Positions 22,302-35,084 of a stretch of 64,000 bases of DNA are shown here, one piece after another. Within the stretch, counting starts at the first letter, position 1. Each line of letters begins with the position of its first letter. Position numbers and translations under genes: made by a program. The notes beneath the pieces were generated by a model. The model was given only the letters and a program-made list of their open reading frames with translations. It was not told where the DNA came from and made no database searches. This DNA is from Erodium maritimum (taxonomy: Eukaryota; Streptophyta; Magnoliopsida; Geraniales; Geraniaceae): the NCBI GenBank assembly GCA_963921825.1, contig OY997596.1:59098754-59162753 (forward strand), read 5' to 3'.

Positions 22302-22628
22302 AGGTTCAATCCATGGAAGGTGATGATAAAAATCTCAACTTTATCTAATATTTACATTTTCTCTCTAATTGGTTATTAGGGTTTTGTTCATATATATGTA
22401 CTAAGTAATTACTAAGCCCCAAATAACTTGGAAGTGGGTTTCTGACTATGTTGGATTTAGTGTTGTTCATCAGGTTCAAATCCATGGAAGGAGATGATAA
22501 AAATCTCAACTTTATCTAATATCTACATTTTCTCTCTGATGAATCATTAGGGTTTTGTTCATATACTAAGTTACTAACCCCCAAATAACTAGGAAGTGGG
22601 TTTTGTGACTATGTTGGATTTAGTGTTG
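22302..22628. repeat. 170-bp tandem duplication just after the MIR172 hairpin
   Basis: Copy 1 (22302-22465) and copy 2 (22472-22628) both run from aggttcaa, ccatggaagg and gatgataaaaatctcaactt to atgttggatttagtgttg. The hairpin itself is not duplicated. The repeats probably lie in the primary transcript. Confidence 0.85.
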
Positions 22629-23499
22629 TGGTGGGTTTTGTTGTCCCTGACTTCTTTTTTTTTGCAGAAGTGGAGTGGTACTGGTGTGTGTGTGTGTGTT
22701 TCAGACCACCTGGGCTCAGTTTGTGTCTGTACTTTGTGTTTGGTTCCACTTTTTCATGTGTGTTCCACTTTGAATCATTGAGGTAGCTACCTGGCATTTA
22801 TGTCTTGGATGGAGCTTTAGATCTCTCCCAAATCTTCTATCTTTTTGGGCCTCTCTCCATGTTTTTGAGATCCTTGCTCAGCTTTTTCCCAGGTGCTTTT
22901 TACATGTAATGTTTATGACTCTTCACTTTCATCTCATGGAGGTCAGAAATGAAAGGGCCCTGAGATGTAGTTTGTATGAAACATGAAGTTGGGATCAGAT
23001 GCTTAGTTTTGTTTCATGGGTTGGGTAGATCTAGGATTTGGTTTCTTATTTTATTTGCTATTCATTATTTAACCTAGGCATTATATATAATGAGGTTGTT
23101 CTCTGTTTTTTAAGGTGTGGGTGTTAGATCGGTTGTTGTATTGGTTTGAATTTTGGAGGATCACTTTTTTTTGTTTGATCCGTGTATGATCGAATGTTTA
23201 GTTCGATCCGTATGGGATTTTTGGTTTTGATTGAGGCTGAGAAGTATTCAGTCCTTCTATATTGATTGTTTTTTGGATGACCTATAGTTAGGTCATTGTA
23301 CTCTTCTTTTCCCTCTAAATGAGTTTTAATCTAAATATGTTTTGCCGATCAAAAATAATAATAAAGTTGTCCATTGCATGACCCAATTAGCTATTCGATA
23401 ATTCAAAAGTGGTGATCTAATATCCCCGACTCTATTATTTCTTGAAATGATTGATGGTTCTGTTTAACTACATTGGCTTTTATTTCAAATTAAAATATA
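22629..23499. other. Probable MIR172 transcript 3' region and intergenic DNA
   Basis: The sequence is T-rich with a (TG)n run at about 22684-22699. No coding frame or further hairpin was found. The transcript end cannot be placed. Confidence 0.35.
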
Positions 23500-23865
23500 G
23501 GGATAATTCCATTTTAGTACCCTAAAACTTTCGGATTTCGATTTTAGTACCCTAAATGTTTTTTGTACCATTTCAGTACCCTAAATCTTCGTTTATTCCA
23601 GTTTAGTATCCAACGTCTGATTTTTTATCTATAAAAAATCATTTTTATTTTTCAAAAATTCAATTTGTTTAAACTACCGAAGGGTAGTTTTGGTATTATT
23701 ATAAAAGATAGGGTCATGTGCAAGGCACATGACGTTTTTCCATCCAAAAATGGATGGAAAATCAGACATTGGGTACTAAACTGTAATAAACAAAGATTTA
23801 GGGTACTGAAGTGGCACAAAAAACATTTAGGGTACTAAAAACGAAATCCGAAATGGAATTATCCC
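23500..23865. mobile_element. Foldback MITE with double-hairpin core
   Basis: GGGATAATTCCATTT opens the left arm, and the right arm read in reverse starts GGGATAATTCCATTT as well. Both arms contain agtaccctaaatgtttttt and ttcagtaccctaaatct. Flanks TAAAATATA (23491-23499) and TAAAATTTA (23866-23874) match 8 of 9. The centre has two perfect stems: GTCATGTGC/GCACATGAC at 23713-23733 and TTTTCCATCC/GGATGGAAAA at about 23736-23761. Confidence 0.85.
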
Positions 23866-23874
23866 TAAAATTTA

Positions 23875-24340
23875 AGATTAGGACAAAAGACTTTGTTTTT
23901 GTAACACTGTAATAATCATATAAACATACATCCTAGAGTATATATTTGATGTCTGAATCTGCTTGAATAATGTTCAATACTTATTATGACCAATGTGATA
24001 GTCTTATTTGTCATGTTTTGCTAAGTAAACAGATCTATTTGAATGACATCGGTTATAGTGTGTTTAGCTTTGTGAGTTTAAGCTTCATTTTAGTTGCAAT
24101 ATTATATATACAGAGAGAGAAAAAAACATAATAAAACACTAACTTAGTATTTTGTTTGCGATGACTAAATTTATGACTTGTGTTTTAAAGTAAATTAATT
24201 CTCAACTTTTTATGATCTACTAAGCAAAAGACTGTTAAATCGCCGATGGTTTTTCTAAAAGTTAACCATAAGTTTTTTTTAAGAACTATCTCCGTTTTAC
24301 TATAGTTAATTGTAAATGATTTTAGTTTTAATTAAAAAAA
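23875..24340. other. AT-rich sequence, nothing recognised
   Basis: No gene or repeat structure was seen beyond short A/T runs. Confidence 0.5.
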
Positions 24341-24344
24341 AAAT

Positions 24345-24775
24345 ACAAAGATGGCGTAATAGTGACTTGTACGATGGTTTCGATGGTGCCTTGGTTCCTC
24401 TTTCAGATTGGTCCCTGCCGCTGCTCCAAGTCGATTTTAGTGGTGCCCTCACTTAATCGGATATCTTTTTGAAATTTTCCGCTTCTCTGTTTGATGGACG
24501 CACGGGGGAGAGTATTACCCATATTGTGGCTAAGTTTGCGGAAGGCTTAGGGGTCTACTACAAGTGTTCGGTCGAAGAGGGTTTCAAGAGATTGAGGTCA
24601 CACTGAGTCCTCATTACAATGACGGGGTTGTTAGGCCTATTATGATCACCTGAGTGCTTTCATTTTTGTATTGATGTTTTGTTGTTTGTCTTGCTTGTTT
24701 TTTGAGTTTTGGGTTCTCTGTTTTACAATGTGTGCTTCGTTAATACATTTATTTATTTCTGATTAAAAAAAGAAA
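24345..24775 (+). mobile_element. 5'-truncated LINE-like 3' end
   Basis: A GC-richer block with a short frame (ITHIVAKFAEGLGVYYK) is followed by a T-rich 3' UTR. It ends gcttcgttaatacatttatt and tctgattaaaaaaag. The terminus matches other LINE tails in the window; the 5' border is not defined. Confidence 0.5.
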
Positions 24776-24779
24776 CAAT

Positions 24780-26610
24780 TTGTTATTTTTGTCTAACATG
24801 ATTGGGATAATTGTAAAAAATTGTTCGGATGTATTTTCTTTTTGCAATTTGTACCTTTTCACTTGAGAATTGCAACACGAAAACGACTTGAACATTCGAT
24901 TTGTTACGGTTTATATAAATTTGCTTCAAAATAAATTTTTTAATCTCAATTTTTGTAGTCCTTTAATTTTTCTCTCATGGTACATAAAACTAAAGGATAT
25001 GAAAATATGTATAGAGGAATAATTGTACATATATTATATATCTTGCTAGACATATCCCATAAAACGTAACACATAAATAGTTGGACGTACAACAACAGAT
25101 TCTAATTTTGTTAGACATACTTCGTAAAGCTCAACAAAAAATACACATAAACTTAAGATAAATACATGTATTTGTCTAGACTTGGGCGAAGTTTCAAACT
25201 TATTATCTTTTAAATCTAAATTGTAAAAGTAAATCGTCATTTTACAAACTATAACACAAACACAAGTTTATTGTTTTTTTTTATAATTATGGAAAAAAGA
25301 GAACCAAAGTTACAAACATAAATACTCGATGATATTTTTAGGAGAATCAGAAGAATTTCTATGTACTGTCAATCAACAATATATCAATCATAAGCATTAC
25401 GAGCCAAACTTTATGCACTTTATTAGCTTTTCTACTAACATAACTTAAACTAAAATTTGGTAACGCCTCCAACTTTATTCTACACTCCATAACCAGTAGA
25501 CCCAAAAATGAGAGCATGACCTCATCTCCACTAATGGTCTAGACTGCACTCAGTCAGTCTGATTCAATCACCCTTACTACCCACCTTTCCTCATAGATTT
25601 AGGATAAAGCTTCATTTATATTGTTCATCTCAATAACTTCGAGTTGCTGCTTATCCGGGAGTACGATACTTTTCGCATTCACCATCCAACTTGCTTCGTT
25701 TTTACGGATCATTCCTCCTGTTCATTGTCAGCATCTAACACGGCCCCATCAATATTGATTTTCACCCATCCAGAGCCGGTTTTACCCACGTTTTAGAACC
25801 CCAAATGTTGGTTACCCCTAAAATATTTATTTAAATTTTATATTCGTAAGGCACATGTATTGGCCCAATTTTCGTAGACATTCGTGGTATTTGGATTTAG
25901 TGGGCTGTGTAGCAGCCTTGACTCAGTGGCAGGCCCAAATTCAATTTCTACCAACTGGTGATTTGCAATCTTTTTGGGCTTTTGGTCCAAAAGAGAGAGT
26001 AATATGATTGCATGAATTATAAACATTTATCTGTAGGGATTTTGTTCACTGATTATAATTGAAGCTATGATTCGAGAGAAATAGTCGTTCCATTCGTCTT
26101 TGGTGTTTCTTTGGTGTTTACCATTTCATACTTTATTTCGGGTTCAGATAGGCTTTAAAATGTGCTCCTCAAGTTCGTTGGCGCTCAACGAGCATAGTCG
26201 CTCGTTGAATATCGAGAAGCTCGTTCATGGTACGTGCATGGATGGTTTGCGGTCTTCCCGTCTAGATTTTCGATTAACATAATATTTATTAGTTTAGAAA
26301 AGCTAGTTTATTTTGAACTTTTTTTTGTTCCACTTTATGTAAATTTACTCTTTATAAATTATTATAAAATAAAAAAATTCAGATTTTTGTCTCACTGTAT
26401 GGAATCTCCGTTTAAAAATAAAGTTACTTAAAATGCAACTAAAAGAAGGAAGTTAGGACGCTCATCATAATTATTAAAGAAATGACATACAATTTTCATA
26501 TAGTAAATATCTTATTGTGAATGTGTCTTGAACATCTGAGATATGGTATGTCCCGATTTCTTTCAAAAATCAGATGTTTGTTTGGTTGTTTGTTTATAGT
26601 AAGAGTCCCT
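24780..26610. other. Gene-free AT-rich sequence
   Basis: There are only short unfamiliar frames (for example 25046-25240 minus and 26100-26282 plus). None shows a conserved motif and no element borders were found. Confidence 0.45.
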
Positions 26611-26639
26611 ATCTTTCTTCTTAGTGGATAAGGGGGTGT

Positions 26640-26995
26640 CGATCCCGATTAGTCGGTGAAGATGTGTGATGTGCGGTTCAGGTGGAGAGGATATTGATCA
26701 TATGTTCGTCTCTTGCTCGTAGCCCTGGAAGAATTTGGTCTCTGATTATGTCTTGGTGGGGTGTTCTGGACGTTCTGCTGATGGTTCGATCGTTCTTTCG
26801 AGAGTCGTGGTTGTCTCTGTTAGGGGTATAGCGGTTGAAGTCATAGTGGAGCGTCATTGGGCTTTTGTGTTTATGGCACATATGGCTTACGCGGAACGAC
26901 GCGTCTTCTCTTGATTAACAACTATCGAGCCTTATTTTTTGTTTTAATTCCATTATTTGAGTTTTAATGAAGGAAGTTCTCTTTCTATAAAAAAA
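26640..26995 (+). mobile_element. LINE fragment with zinc-binding reverse-transcriptase domain remnant
   Basis: The plus strand reads RCVMCGSGGEDIDHMFVSCS, then a stop and PWKNLV. This is the C-x2-C...H-x-F-x2-C pattern of the zf-RVT region after plant L1 reverse transcriptase. A 3' UTR (ttttaatgaaggaagttctc) and an A-run near 26990 close it. It is 5'-truncated and interrupted by stops. Confidence 0.65.
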
Positions 26996-27159
26996 TTTAT
27001 AATTTTTTAAACTTAGAAAACTATAGTGTTCATCTTTTAAAAGTATTTTTTACATAGTTTTGTGTTTTTTTTTCATATAAAGGGATTTTTTGTCACTAGA
27101 CCTTGAAACAACAATGTATATTGATAAAATTAGATACAATTTAAGATACATAATATTCT

Positions 27160-27408
27160 TTCTTTTTTTGTACTTTTGGTATGCCCGGTATGTGGTATTT
27201 TTGATGTGGACGTTATTGCATTTTTGACGTGCATGTTGTTTGCACGTTCTGGGACGCATTGTATTGCGCTCTGGTTTCGGTCGGGAGTTGATAGTATTAT
27301 AAGTTAGGTCTGAAGTCTGTAATATTTATCGTTTGATGTCCGTTTCATCAAATTGTATGTATATCTTCACTGATTGATATATAAAATTGATGATTACTCT
27401 TTCAAAAA
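27160..27408 (+). mobile_element. Probable LINE 3' tail
   Basis: This T/G-rich block ends gatatataaaattgatgatt and actctttcaaaaaaa. It has the same tail style as the other LINE ends and no coding content. Confidence 0.35.
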
Positions 27409-27409
27409 A

Positions 27410-27974
27410 ACATACATAATATTCTAAATATAAGATAATAAACTATACTTTTCCTTACCTATATAGTTCCTTAAAACATGCTTATTATTTATTTTGTGAC
27501 AAATCCAAGATTTTGTGGAATATATCCTGCCGGAAGGACACAAAAAATCTCCTTAATCATCATTATAATCTATAATTAATAAGATAACGTAACCAGGCAA
27601 CATTCCTGAACAAACCAGAAGAAACAGATCAAATTTGATGAACCATACGTATGATTCATTTCTTGTTGCTCTAATTCGTATATGTTTCTCAATAGTTTAT
27701 AAACTGCTCACCAAACTTAATAAATAATCTGATCTTAAGGTCTCATTGATTAATATATTAATTGTTTAGTAGAAGGTTAGTGTTTTTAGTGTATTTTGTT
27801 TGTATGCGACCTTGAACGGCCTTGACCATGTTACTCACATGGAGGCATGTGGTGTTCTTTTTCATCAGTTCATGGGCTAAATTTGACCACTCGGAGGAAT
27901 AAAATCATTGGTCTCTTTTGATATGATGGTAATTTTAATTTTTTTATCCGCAAAACAATATTATAAAACCTCCG
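27410..27974. other. AT-rich sequence, nothing recognised
   Basis: No gene, RNA or repeat signal could be supported. Confidence 0.5.
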
Positions 27975-29960
27975 TTTTTTAGAGTATGAAAAAAAAAGAC
28001 ACCAAAGTTAAGGGTAAAGCCCAAAAGCTTTGAGAACCGAATTATTTTCGACCCAACAAAAATATCAATTAGATTGAACAGTTCTTAACCACAAACGAAA
28101 CACCAAGAACAACCACAGACGTACAAGTACAAAGAAAGAGCATTCCTATGTTAGGAACCTCAGCGACCCAACAAAGGTGCAAACCAGACAACCATAGTCT
28201 AACTAACCAAATTTTACAATCATTAAACACGAAACAAGTAAAAATAAAAGAGCTCAAATACCCATATTTTACAACAATGAAGCGCGGAAAAATAATTAAG
28301 GTCTATAGCTGGATTTTCCAACCATTAAGCACAAACGATAGTGACGAAAATCCAACCAACTGCCTAAGAATGTAATACACCTTATCTCATCAAGACCATT
28401 ACCCTATCACACGGACTAAAATACGGACACTAACACGTCGGCGTCCAACACCACAAGCGATAGAGACAGTCCTGACAGGTAATACCCACACGAACACATT
28501 GAACCCGAAATTTAAAACCGAAGGTAAACAGCTAAAAGGCACAAAGGCTAAACCTCTCATCGACGGCCAACACCAGAATTGTTGAGTCCTAATCACATAT
28601 GTGGAAGGGAGGCAGATGTATACCAATCAAATAACGATAAAGGGACAATACGGGGATACATATATTAAGCAGAAGAAAACGAATACCAATATCAGTACCA
28701 CGTTAAACCACCAGATCCACGACGATCAACATTCGAGAGGAAGAAGAAACGCGTTCCACCACTAGATCTGAAACGATACGTCATGCAACCAAACGAACCA
28801 CCCGAAGCAGCTAGGCCAACTCCACAACAATACATACCCTGGAGGTTGTGGAAACACGTCCCACGACCAGATCTAGAACTACTCACCTCTGATGACACGA
28901 GAGAGGCTTCCCCGACAAGATCGTGAAGGGTAGATCTACAATAGATACCAATAATCTAGGGGCCAACACCAAACACTAGACCGAACTCTTTGTAGGTGCT
29001 ACCACCGAAACCGCCTCGCCTTACAAAGAGGCTGAGGATACCGTGACTCTAGGCAAAGAGGTCGGGTCACGACCGAAATCGGGTACTGCAGAGGACCCAC
29101 AAAATTGCTACGAGTTGGAGACGAAAAAAATCCACAAAAAAATTCGTCGGAGATCGATTTTCGGACCTGAACCAGTGAAGCATGTCCGGGACAACCAGAC
29201 AAGAGCAGATAAGTGAAGAGTCGTCCTGATCTTTACCCAAGTAATCGAATACGGGGAAGGGGACCGCGAGAAAATCCCGAACATCCAATACCAAGTCCGT
29301 TAACCCCACCCTCCCCTCATCCTTCAACGATGAACAAGAGATTAGAGGAAAGGGTCACGAACGGGCCAAGGGCCCGAGATTATGGTGAACCATGGGTGAA
29401 CGCCGATGGCTGAAGCACGTAGAGCCAGCAGCGACACGATTCCCATTAACCTCCAACGACCTGGAATAGGCAATACGAAACGAAGCCGGGGAGGAGTCTT
29501 CTGATCTACACCCACAACCATGAAAAGCAAGGTCGGAGGAAACTAGACGACGTCCAAAGAATGGGGATGGTTGGGAGGGACTTCGTCGAGAGCTAAGCAG
29601 CTACCGACGAGCGAAAGCACGACAGATCTACAGATGACTCCGCCAAAACCAGCACTGAGTAGTCTGAAGCAAGCGCGAACAGAGAAGAGAGGAAAGGGAG
29701 GGAGGAAGAGAGGAGGAGGGGCTGGTGAGGTAGACGCCACAGCCAACGGTCATGACCGGAGTCCACAGTGTCACCAGTGGAGATACAAAAGAGGAGACGA
29801 CGACTGTGAGGTAAGGATAATGTTTGGATGAAACACGAGAGAGAAAAGGTCATATTCACTTCTATTTTAGGTGACCATTCAAAGAAGAAACAAAATTACG
29901 GGAGTTTTAGAGAGGAAACTCTCAAACTCTAATCGTTGTTGCTATTGACGGAAGCTCTAC
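27975..29960 (-). mobile_element. Degenerate retroelement-like block, minus orientation
   Basis: This 2-kb block of raised GC is sharply distinct from its AT-rich flanks. On the minus strand its first part (29960-29500) is pyrimidine-rich with Ser/Pro/Leu frames, like LINE 5' UTR and ORF1 starts. The frames are all short (at most 88 codons) and no catalytic domain is recognisable. The lower edge may be the weak A run on the minus strand at 27975-27980. Confidence 0.35.
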
Positions 29961-31230
29961 TAACTAATGCGTCTTTTCTTTCCTTGCTTCTCTCTTTCTC
30001 TTCTCTTTAACTTTCTTCTCCCTTGTTCTTATACAGTTTACTCACTCCGTCTCCCAATCTATAGTCAATATGGTCGAGTTTTGGCGGTCATTACGAGTCG
30101 CGATTTGACGGTCATTTAGTCACAGGTCTCAAAAGACCTGGTACCACATACTCCCTACTTTCTTGTTATCACTTTTGCGTTTATTTGTTTTCTTTCATAT
30201 CTACATTACAAAGTAGAATAATTTTAAGGATTCAGAACATTGTTGCACCTGTATTGTTATTTATTACGAATTCCTTGACGATAATACAACCTATGATTCT
30301 CGGCCCTTAGTCAATATAAAAGATTGTCACACTTCAAAAAAGAAAAGAGATTACCAATGTGAGACTAGAGGCAATGGGTTGACTTGAAAATGACAATTAC
30401 ATTGCAACTTAATACATAATCACGATTGACCAAAACACATAAGAGTTATGTTCCCCACTCCATGAACATGGCCATGGTTATGGGGAGCTGCTGATCCGTG
30501 TCACCATCTCCACATACAAATGAACCATGTTTTGTGCAATCCAATACGATACACGAAATGGGCTCAGAGACATAGACGACCACTTTTACTATTCGATGCT
30601 TCTCTTTGCAAAGAAGATCAACGAAACAAATCTATTTAGGGTTTTGGTACGTATCGCCGCTAATTTGAATGATACTTCACATGGAACCATGTGACCTACG
30701 AAGTAAACCCTAGGAGCCTCCATGGAATAGACCAGATAAGGGTCATTACGGAGAAATAAACGAGCACTGCTCACTAATTGTAATTAATTAACGAGAGAGT
30801 ATCTAGGGACCGGTCTACATAATCATGCATGCTACGTATACAAACAAAAGTTGTTCAAGGATCGTTTAAGATGATGCATGTATCGTCTATGAACTAAAAT
30901 ATCATGCGGAATAAAGATAAAATGATGCATTTGATCACAAGTATTTTCAAGTTTTCATTCTTCAAATTTTTCTTTCATTACGATATCAGAATATATTTAT
31001 TTTTAGGGTGCTTTGCATTTAACTCATTCTGAAATTGTCATTTCATTCTCATTATTGGGTACATGGTGTTAGGTGATTAATAGAATGAAATATTCAGTCA
31101 TTTTTCATTAACAAATGTCCGTGATCGATAAATAATTTGGTATTTTATTTAATAATTTTGAACTTTGGGTGATTTATTGTTCATGACCAATACTTTTACG
31201 TAGATTTTTTCATTTAATCCATTATATTTT
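29961..31230. other. Gene-free sequence
   Basis: No supported feature was found. Pyrimidine-rich stretches occur at 29970-30020. Short frames lack motifs. Confidence 0.45.
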
Positions 31231-31690
31231 TTTGAGCGGGTAATGAGAGTAATATATTAATAAAAGTAAATCTTCGGAGGTACAGTCCCAAATAGAAACA
31301 TCCAAGAGAGACAACTAACAATTGAAATAACTGCAAGGAAACAAAATAAAAGATCCACACATCGCGACAGCTACTAAATTGAAAAATACTCTTTCACTGA
31401 AGTGTTTCAAGGGTGTCGACGGGAGAATGTTGCGATAGCGGCTGAAGACTGTGGAGTAGGTCCGAGTGAACCCTATGATCCGAAAAGGTACAATCAACTT
31501 TGGACTATGCTCCAGTAGAAAACTGAAGCCCGAAAGTGACGGTATGGGCAACCTTATAACCAGGAACTGAAATGGCTTAATTGGACTATGCATCCCGTCG
31601 AGGAGCCAGTTATGTAATTTACACATACAATTTTCACATATCCAATGAGTATCTTGAGTAAGAACGTGCAAGGACTAGTACCAGATCTTG
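31231..31690 (-). mobile_element. LINE-like 3' end on the minus strand
   Basis: Read on the minus strand the block ends ttaatatattactctcatta then cccgctcaaaaaaa, a typical plant LINE tail (poly-T on the plus strand at 31231-31237). A 118-codon minus-strand frame (31671-31315) carries no motif I know; it may be decayed ORF2. Confidence 0.5.
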
Positions 31691-31694
31691 TGGG

Positions 31695-32600
31695 TCGACT
31701 TGTTGGCTTTATTTCGATAAAAAAATTAATAGATAAAATTTGTAGTCCTGAATTTGTTTTTGAACGGTTAACGGTCCACTGATTTTAAAACCAACTTGTT
31801 GTTTCAACGTAACCAAACGACAACACTTTATGTTTTTGCAATTTTTTTGTTATAATTATATTTGAATGGTTGACGGTCAATCGATTTAACAAACATAATG
31901 TTGTTTAATCTGAATCATATTAGTCCGATTGGCTTATAAACCAATATCTGAGACTAAAAATCGAATCGAATACATCATGTCTTTTGTTTTTTGTTTTTTT
32001 GCTAGCTAGGGCTCAAAAAAATGCTATTAGGAGGGTGGACAAGATAAGCATAAGAAATCATTAGTGGTGCGGCGCAAAATGAAAAAGATGTTTGACCGTA
32101 TTATAGCGGTTTGGACTGGTTATTAAGAAGTTAATTAGTGGTTTTAATTAAGAAAAAGAAAAAGGGCACGACCGAGCTATGACAAATTGCTGTTAATTAA
32201 TTACAAAACATGATTAATCTCGAATAAGACAAGAGCTTAACCACCCCATGATCCTAGGTGCTGACTCCAACTTTTGTTAAAGGTTAAATTAGTTAATTGA
32301 TTAGTGTTGACCGGTAAACAAATCACTAGCTAAACAAAGATAGCTCCGAATCTAATTTCTGATCCATTTTATTTTAACCACGTTGAGAAATGTTTTAGTT
32401 TTGAGATCCCATTGGCAAGGCATGATTTAAGAAACCTGTTCCTCGATTTTAATTTGTATTTTGTAAATTAATCGGAAAAAAAAACTTTGATTTGATGTGC
32501 AGCTAATGATTGAGAAGATCGATAGTCAATGATTGTTTATGTTAAAAAAATCATATTTGTCGATTCCATGTCAAGTGAAGCAATATGTAGGCCGAGTGAA
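31695..32600. other. AT-rich sequence, nothing recognised
   Basis: No gene or element could be supported. Confidence 0.5.
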
Positions 32601-32619
32601 GAGAGGCTAACAAGACCGG

Positions 32620-33168
32620 ACTATCGGGCCATGAGGGGCGGACGGACAGGAGAGGTCAGTGGGAAAGAACGGAGGGTGCAAACCTGAAGGTTAATGTTGA
32701 CGGGGCTACTAGTGGGATGGTCGGGGGTAGCGGAGGAATGGTGTGCAGGGACAGGGAGGGCGAAGTGCAGGGGTGGAGATGTGTATTGTTTCCGGGTGTG
32801 AGAGACCCGGAGATGGTCGAAGCCTTGGCGGTTCAGGAGGCTTTATTGTGGATCCGCAGGGAAGGATGGACAGTGGGGGAGGTGGAGTCCGATTGCCAGA
32901 CAGTAGTAATGGAGATCAATTACCCGGAGTTAATGTTGGGGCCGGTTGGGGGTATAATCGGTGACTGCAAAAGGTTATTGCAGGAATTGCAGGGTGTTTC
33001 AGTTAAACATGTCAGGAGAGAGGCTAATCAGGTAGCTCATGAGTTGACGAAGAAGGCAAGTGACTGGGTAAATGTAGATTCAAATTGTGGTGTGATACCG
33101 GAATGTCTAACCGGTTTGTTGATTTTGGATCGATCATAATAATATACACAGTTTTTACTCAAAAAAAA
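32620..33168 (+). mobile_element. LINE 3' end with intact RNase H-like domain
   Basis: A continuous frame from about 32690 to the stop at 33137-33139 encodes KVNVDGATSGMVGGSGGMV, EALAVQEALLW, VESDCQTVV and VKHVRREANQVAHELTKKA. These carry the acidic residues of the RNase H fold in order. This is the C-terminal domain of plant L1 ORF2. It is followed by a short 3' UTR and an A9 run at 33160-33168. Upstream reverse transcriptase is absent, so the copy is a 5'-truncated insertion, but the domain itself has no stop. That suggests a young insertion. Confidence 0.8.
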
Positions 33169-33204
33169 ATAATGTTATATTAGTTTGGTCACTAAAAGAT
33201 CTTA

Positions 33205-33349
33205 TATTAGGTAGCTCATACTATAGCTCATTATGCCCGTGAATTGGCGTTTGTTTCTTTGGTTCCTGATTGTATGCCGGACCCGATTCCGGGGTTACTG
33301 GCTTTTGATTTAAGTTAATGAAATTAAGAATTACGTCAAAAAAAAAGAG
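33205..33349 (+). mobile_element. Second short LINE RNase H tail
   Basis: The frame QVAHTIAHYARELAFVSLVP then DPIPGLLAFDLS and a stop matches the end of the RNase H module at 14.5 and 33.1 kb. A tail tacgtcaaaaaaaaa ends it at about 33345. It lies only about 40 bp after the previous LINE tail. Confidence 0.7.
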
Positions 33350-35080
33350 ATAACTGTAAAAACTTGAGATGTGTTTCTCAAGTTATATGACATCTAAATT
33401 ATGTCAGTTAGTTAAATCAACAAAACCAAAATTTAGATATCCTCATAAATGATATGTGAGATAAACGTTTTTAATAACGATGAAACAAACATTTAGTGAG
33501 TACAGAACACCGTGTTCTTGCCATTAAAGGTTGGTTTGGACATTGTTGAAAAGACCTGCCTCTTGTGTAGGTCACGAATGGTTTTAAATCGTGTTTATTG
33601 TCCGATTTATCAAACAGAATAATTTAACATGGGAAGACCCCAATAATACAATTACTTTGGTCTTCCATCTGCAAAAAAAGAAAATGACCCTACCGCCTAA
33701 TTTTTATAAACCCATAAACTCATATGTAACTTTTCATAATCCGAGAGAAAAGAATAAATCATTACGACCTCAGCATTTTTCGCATAAACTAGTCGTTAGT
33801 TTTTCTTTGATGTTCGCAGAAACCATTCCCATCATCCTCGTTTTGCAATAACTAATCATAGACAATTTATCTTTATGTAAACATCGACTTTGTCGTAACG
33901 GTTCGATGTTTCAGATTACAAAAAGTTGTGCGCTTGCAAATTCGAGGTCAAAGAGTTTGTGTTATTTGGATTACCCTAATAAACATTCCTACATGGTAAG
34001 AAATTGCAAAGATAAATTCAAAGAGGATAAAGAATTACAATTTTTTTATTACATAATTCAAGGTAAGCTTTTGTTACTATCATTAGTTAAATTGTGATGT
34101 GATAGAGGAGCTCTAACAAGTCACATGTAATGTTAATTAAGCGGTGGCATGATCAGTGACTCTACGTTTGAAAAAAAAATGAATCGTTAGGTCACAAAGA
34201 TACAAATTCGAAATCACCCTGTAGTAGTGTGATGTTTAATCTCGATCTCTTTTTTTATTTATCGGTCGCACCGTGTCACCGGAGTCACCAATATCTACAA
34301 CTTTATTCGACACTCAAACGCTAAACGAAAAGATAAACTCGACAACCCTGCATGCAGCAGTAGCACTAACCAATGTTTTTTTTTTATAAGAGAGAAATTA
34401 CAGATTAACCTGCCATACACACATGGTCTCAGGCAAATGTATCACTGAGATTCAAACATGTGGTCTCAAGAATATGTGAGATTGCGAAGAGCTTTTCACC
34501 ATCAGATAACCCAAATAGACTAACACTGATTAACGCTAACGAAAGATTCGTCGAGTTCACCGTTGAACGCCGATCACGCTACCCATACTCTAACAACACA
34601 TTTCACTTTTTTTTAATGGTACAATCCCTAGAGAGAGAAGAACAATTGAGTTGTGGAACGCAAGGTCGTTGTAGTTCACAAATGAAGTCTGAAATGGTAC
34701 GATTGAGATCCTTGACTTGTTGTGATTTCAATGGACTGAAGATTACTGATCGTTACATTATTGTGAGAAAGTTACTGTACTGTTGCATATTATTACCCAG
34801 ATAAAATAAGGTAAAACAAGGACAATTAGGTTTCACCAACCAAGTAAGTCCAAGACCATAGAGAGAGGCCCCATCTGCATAGGATTCTGATGAAAAACTC
34901 AAGGCATGGATTTGATGCATGTTACAAATGTACCATACTAACCATTTAAGTCAGAGTTTCAAAATTATATTTTCATATCAATGAATTTTTCTTTTCAATT
35001 TGTACAAATCAATAATACATGTACCGTTTTAGGGGATATTATACGTAATTGATATCATACTGTTTTTGTTGATTTAAATG
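33350..35080. other. Gene-free sequence
   Basis: There are short frames only. The T-run at 34378-34388 may be a reversed retroelement tail. The 114-codon frame at 34460-34804 has no recognisable motif. Confidence 0.4.
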
Positions 35081-35084
35081 CAAA

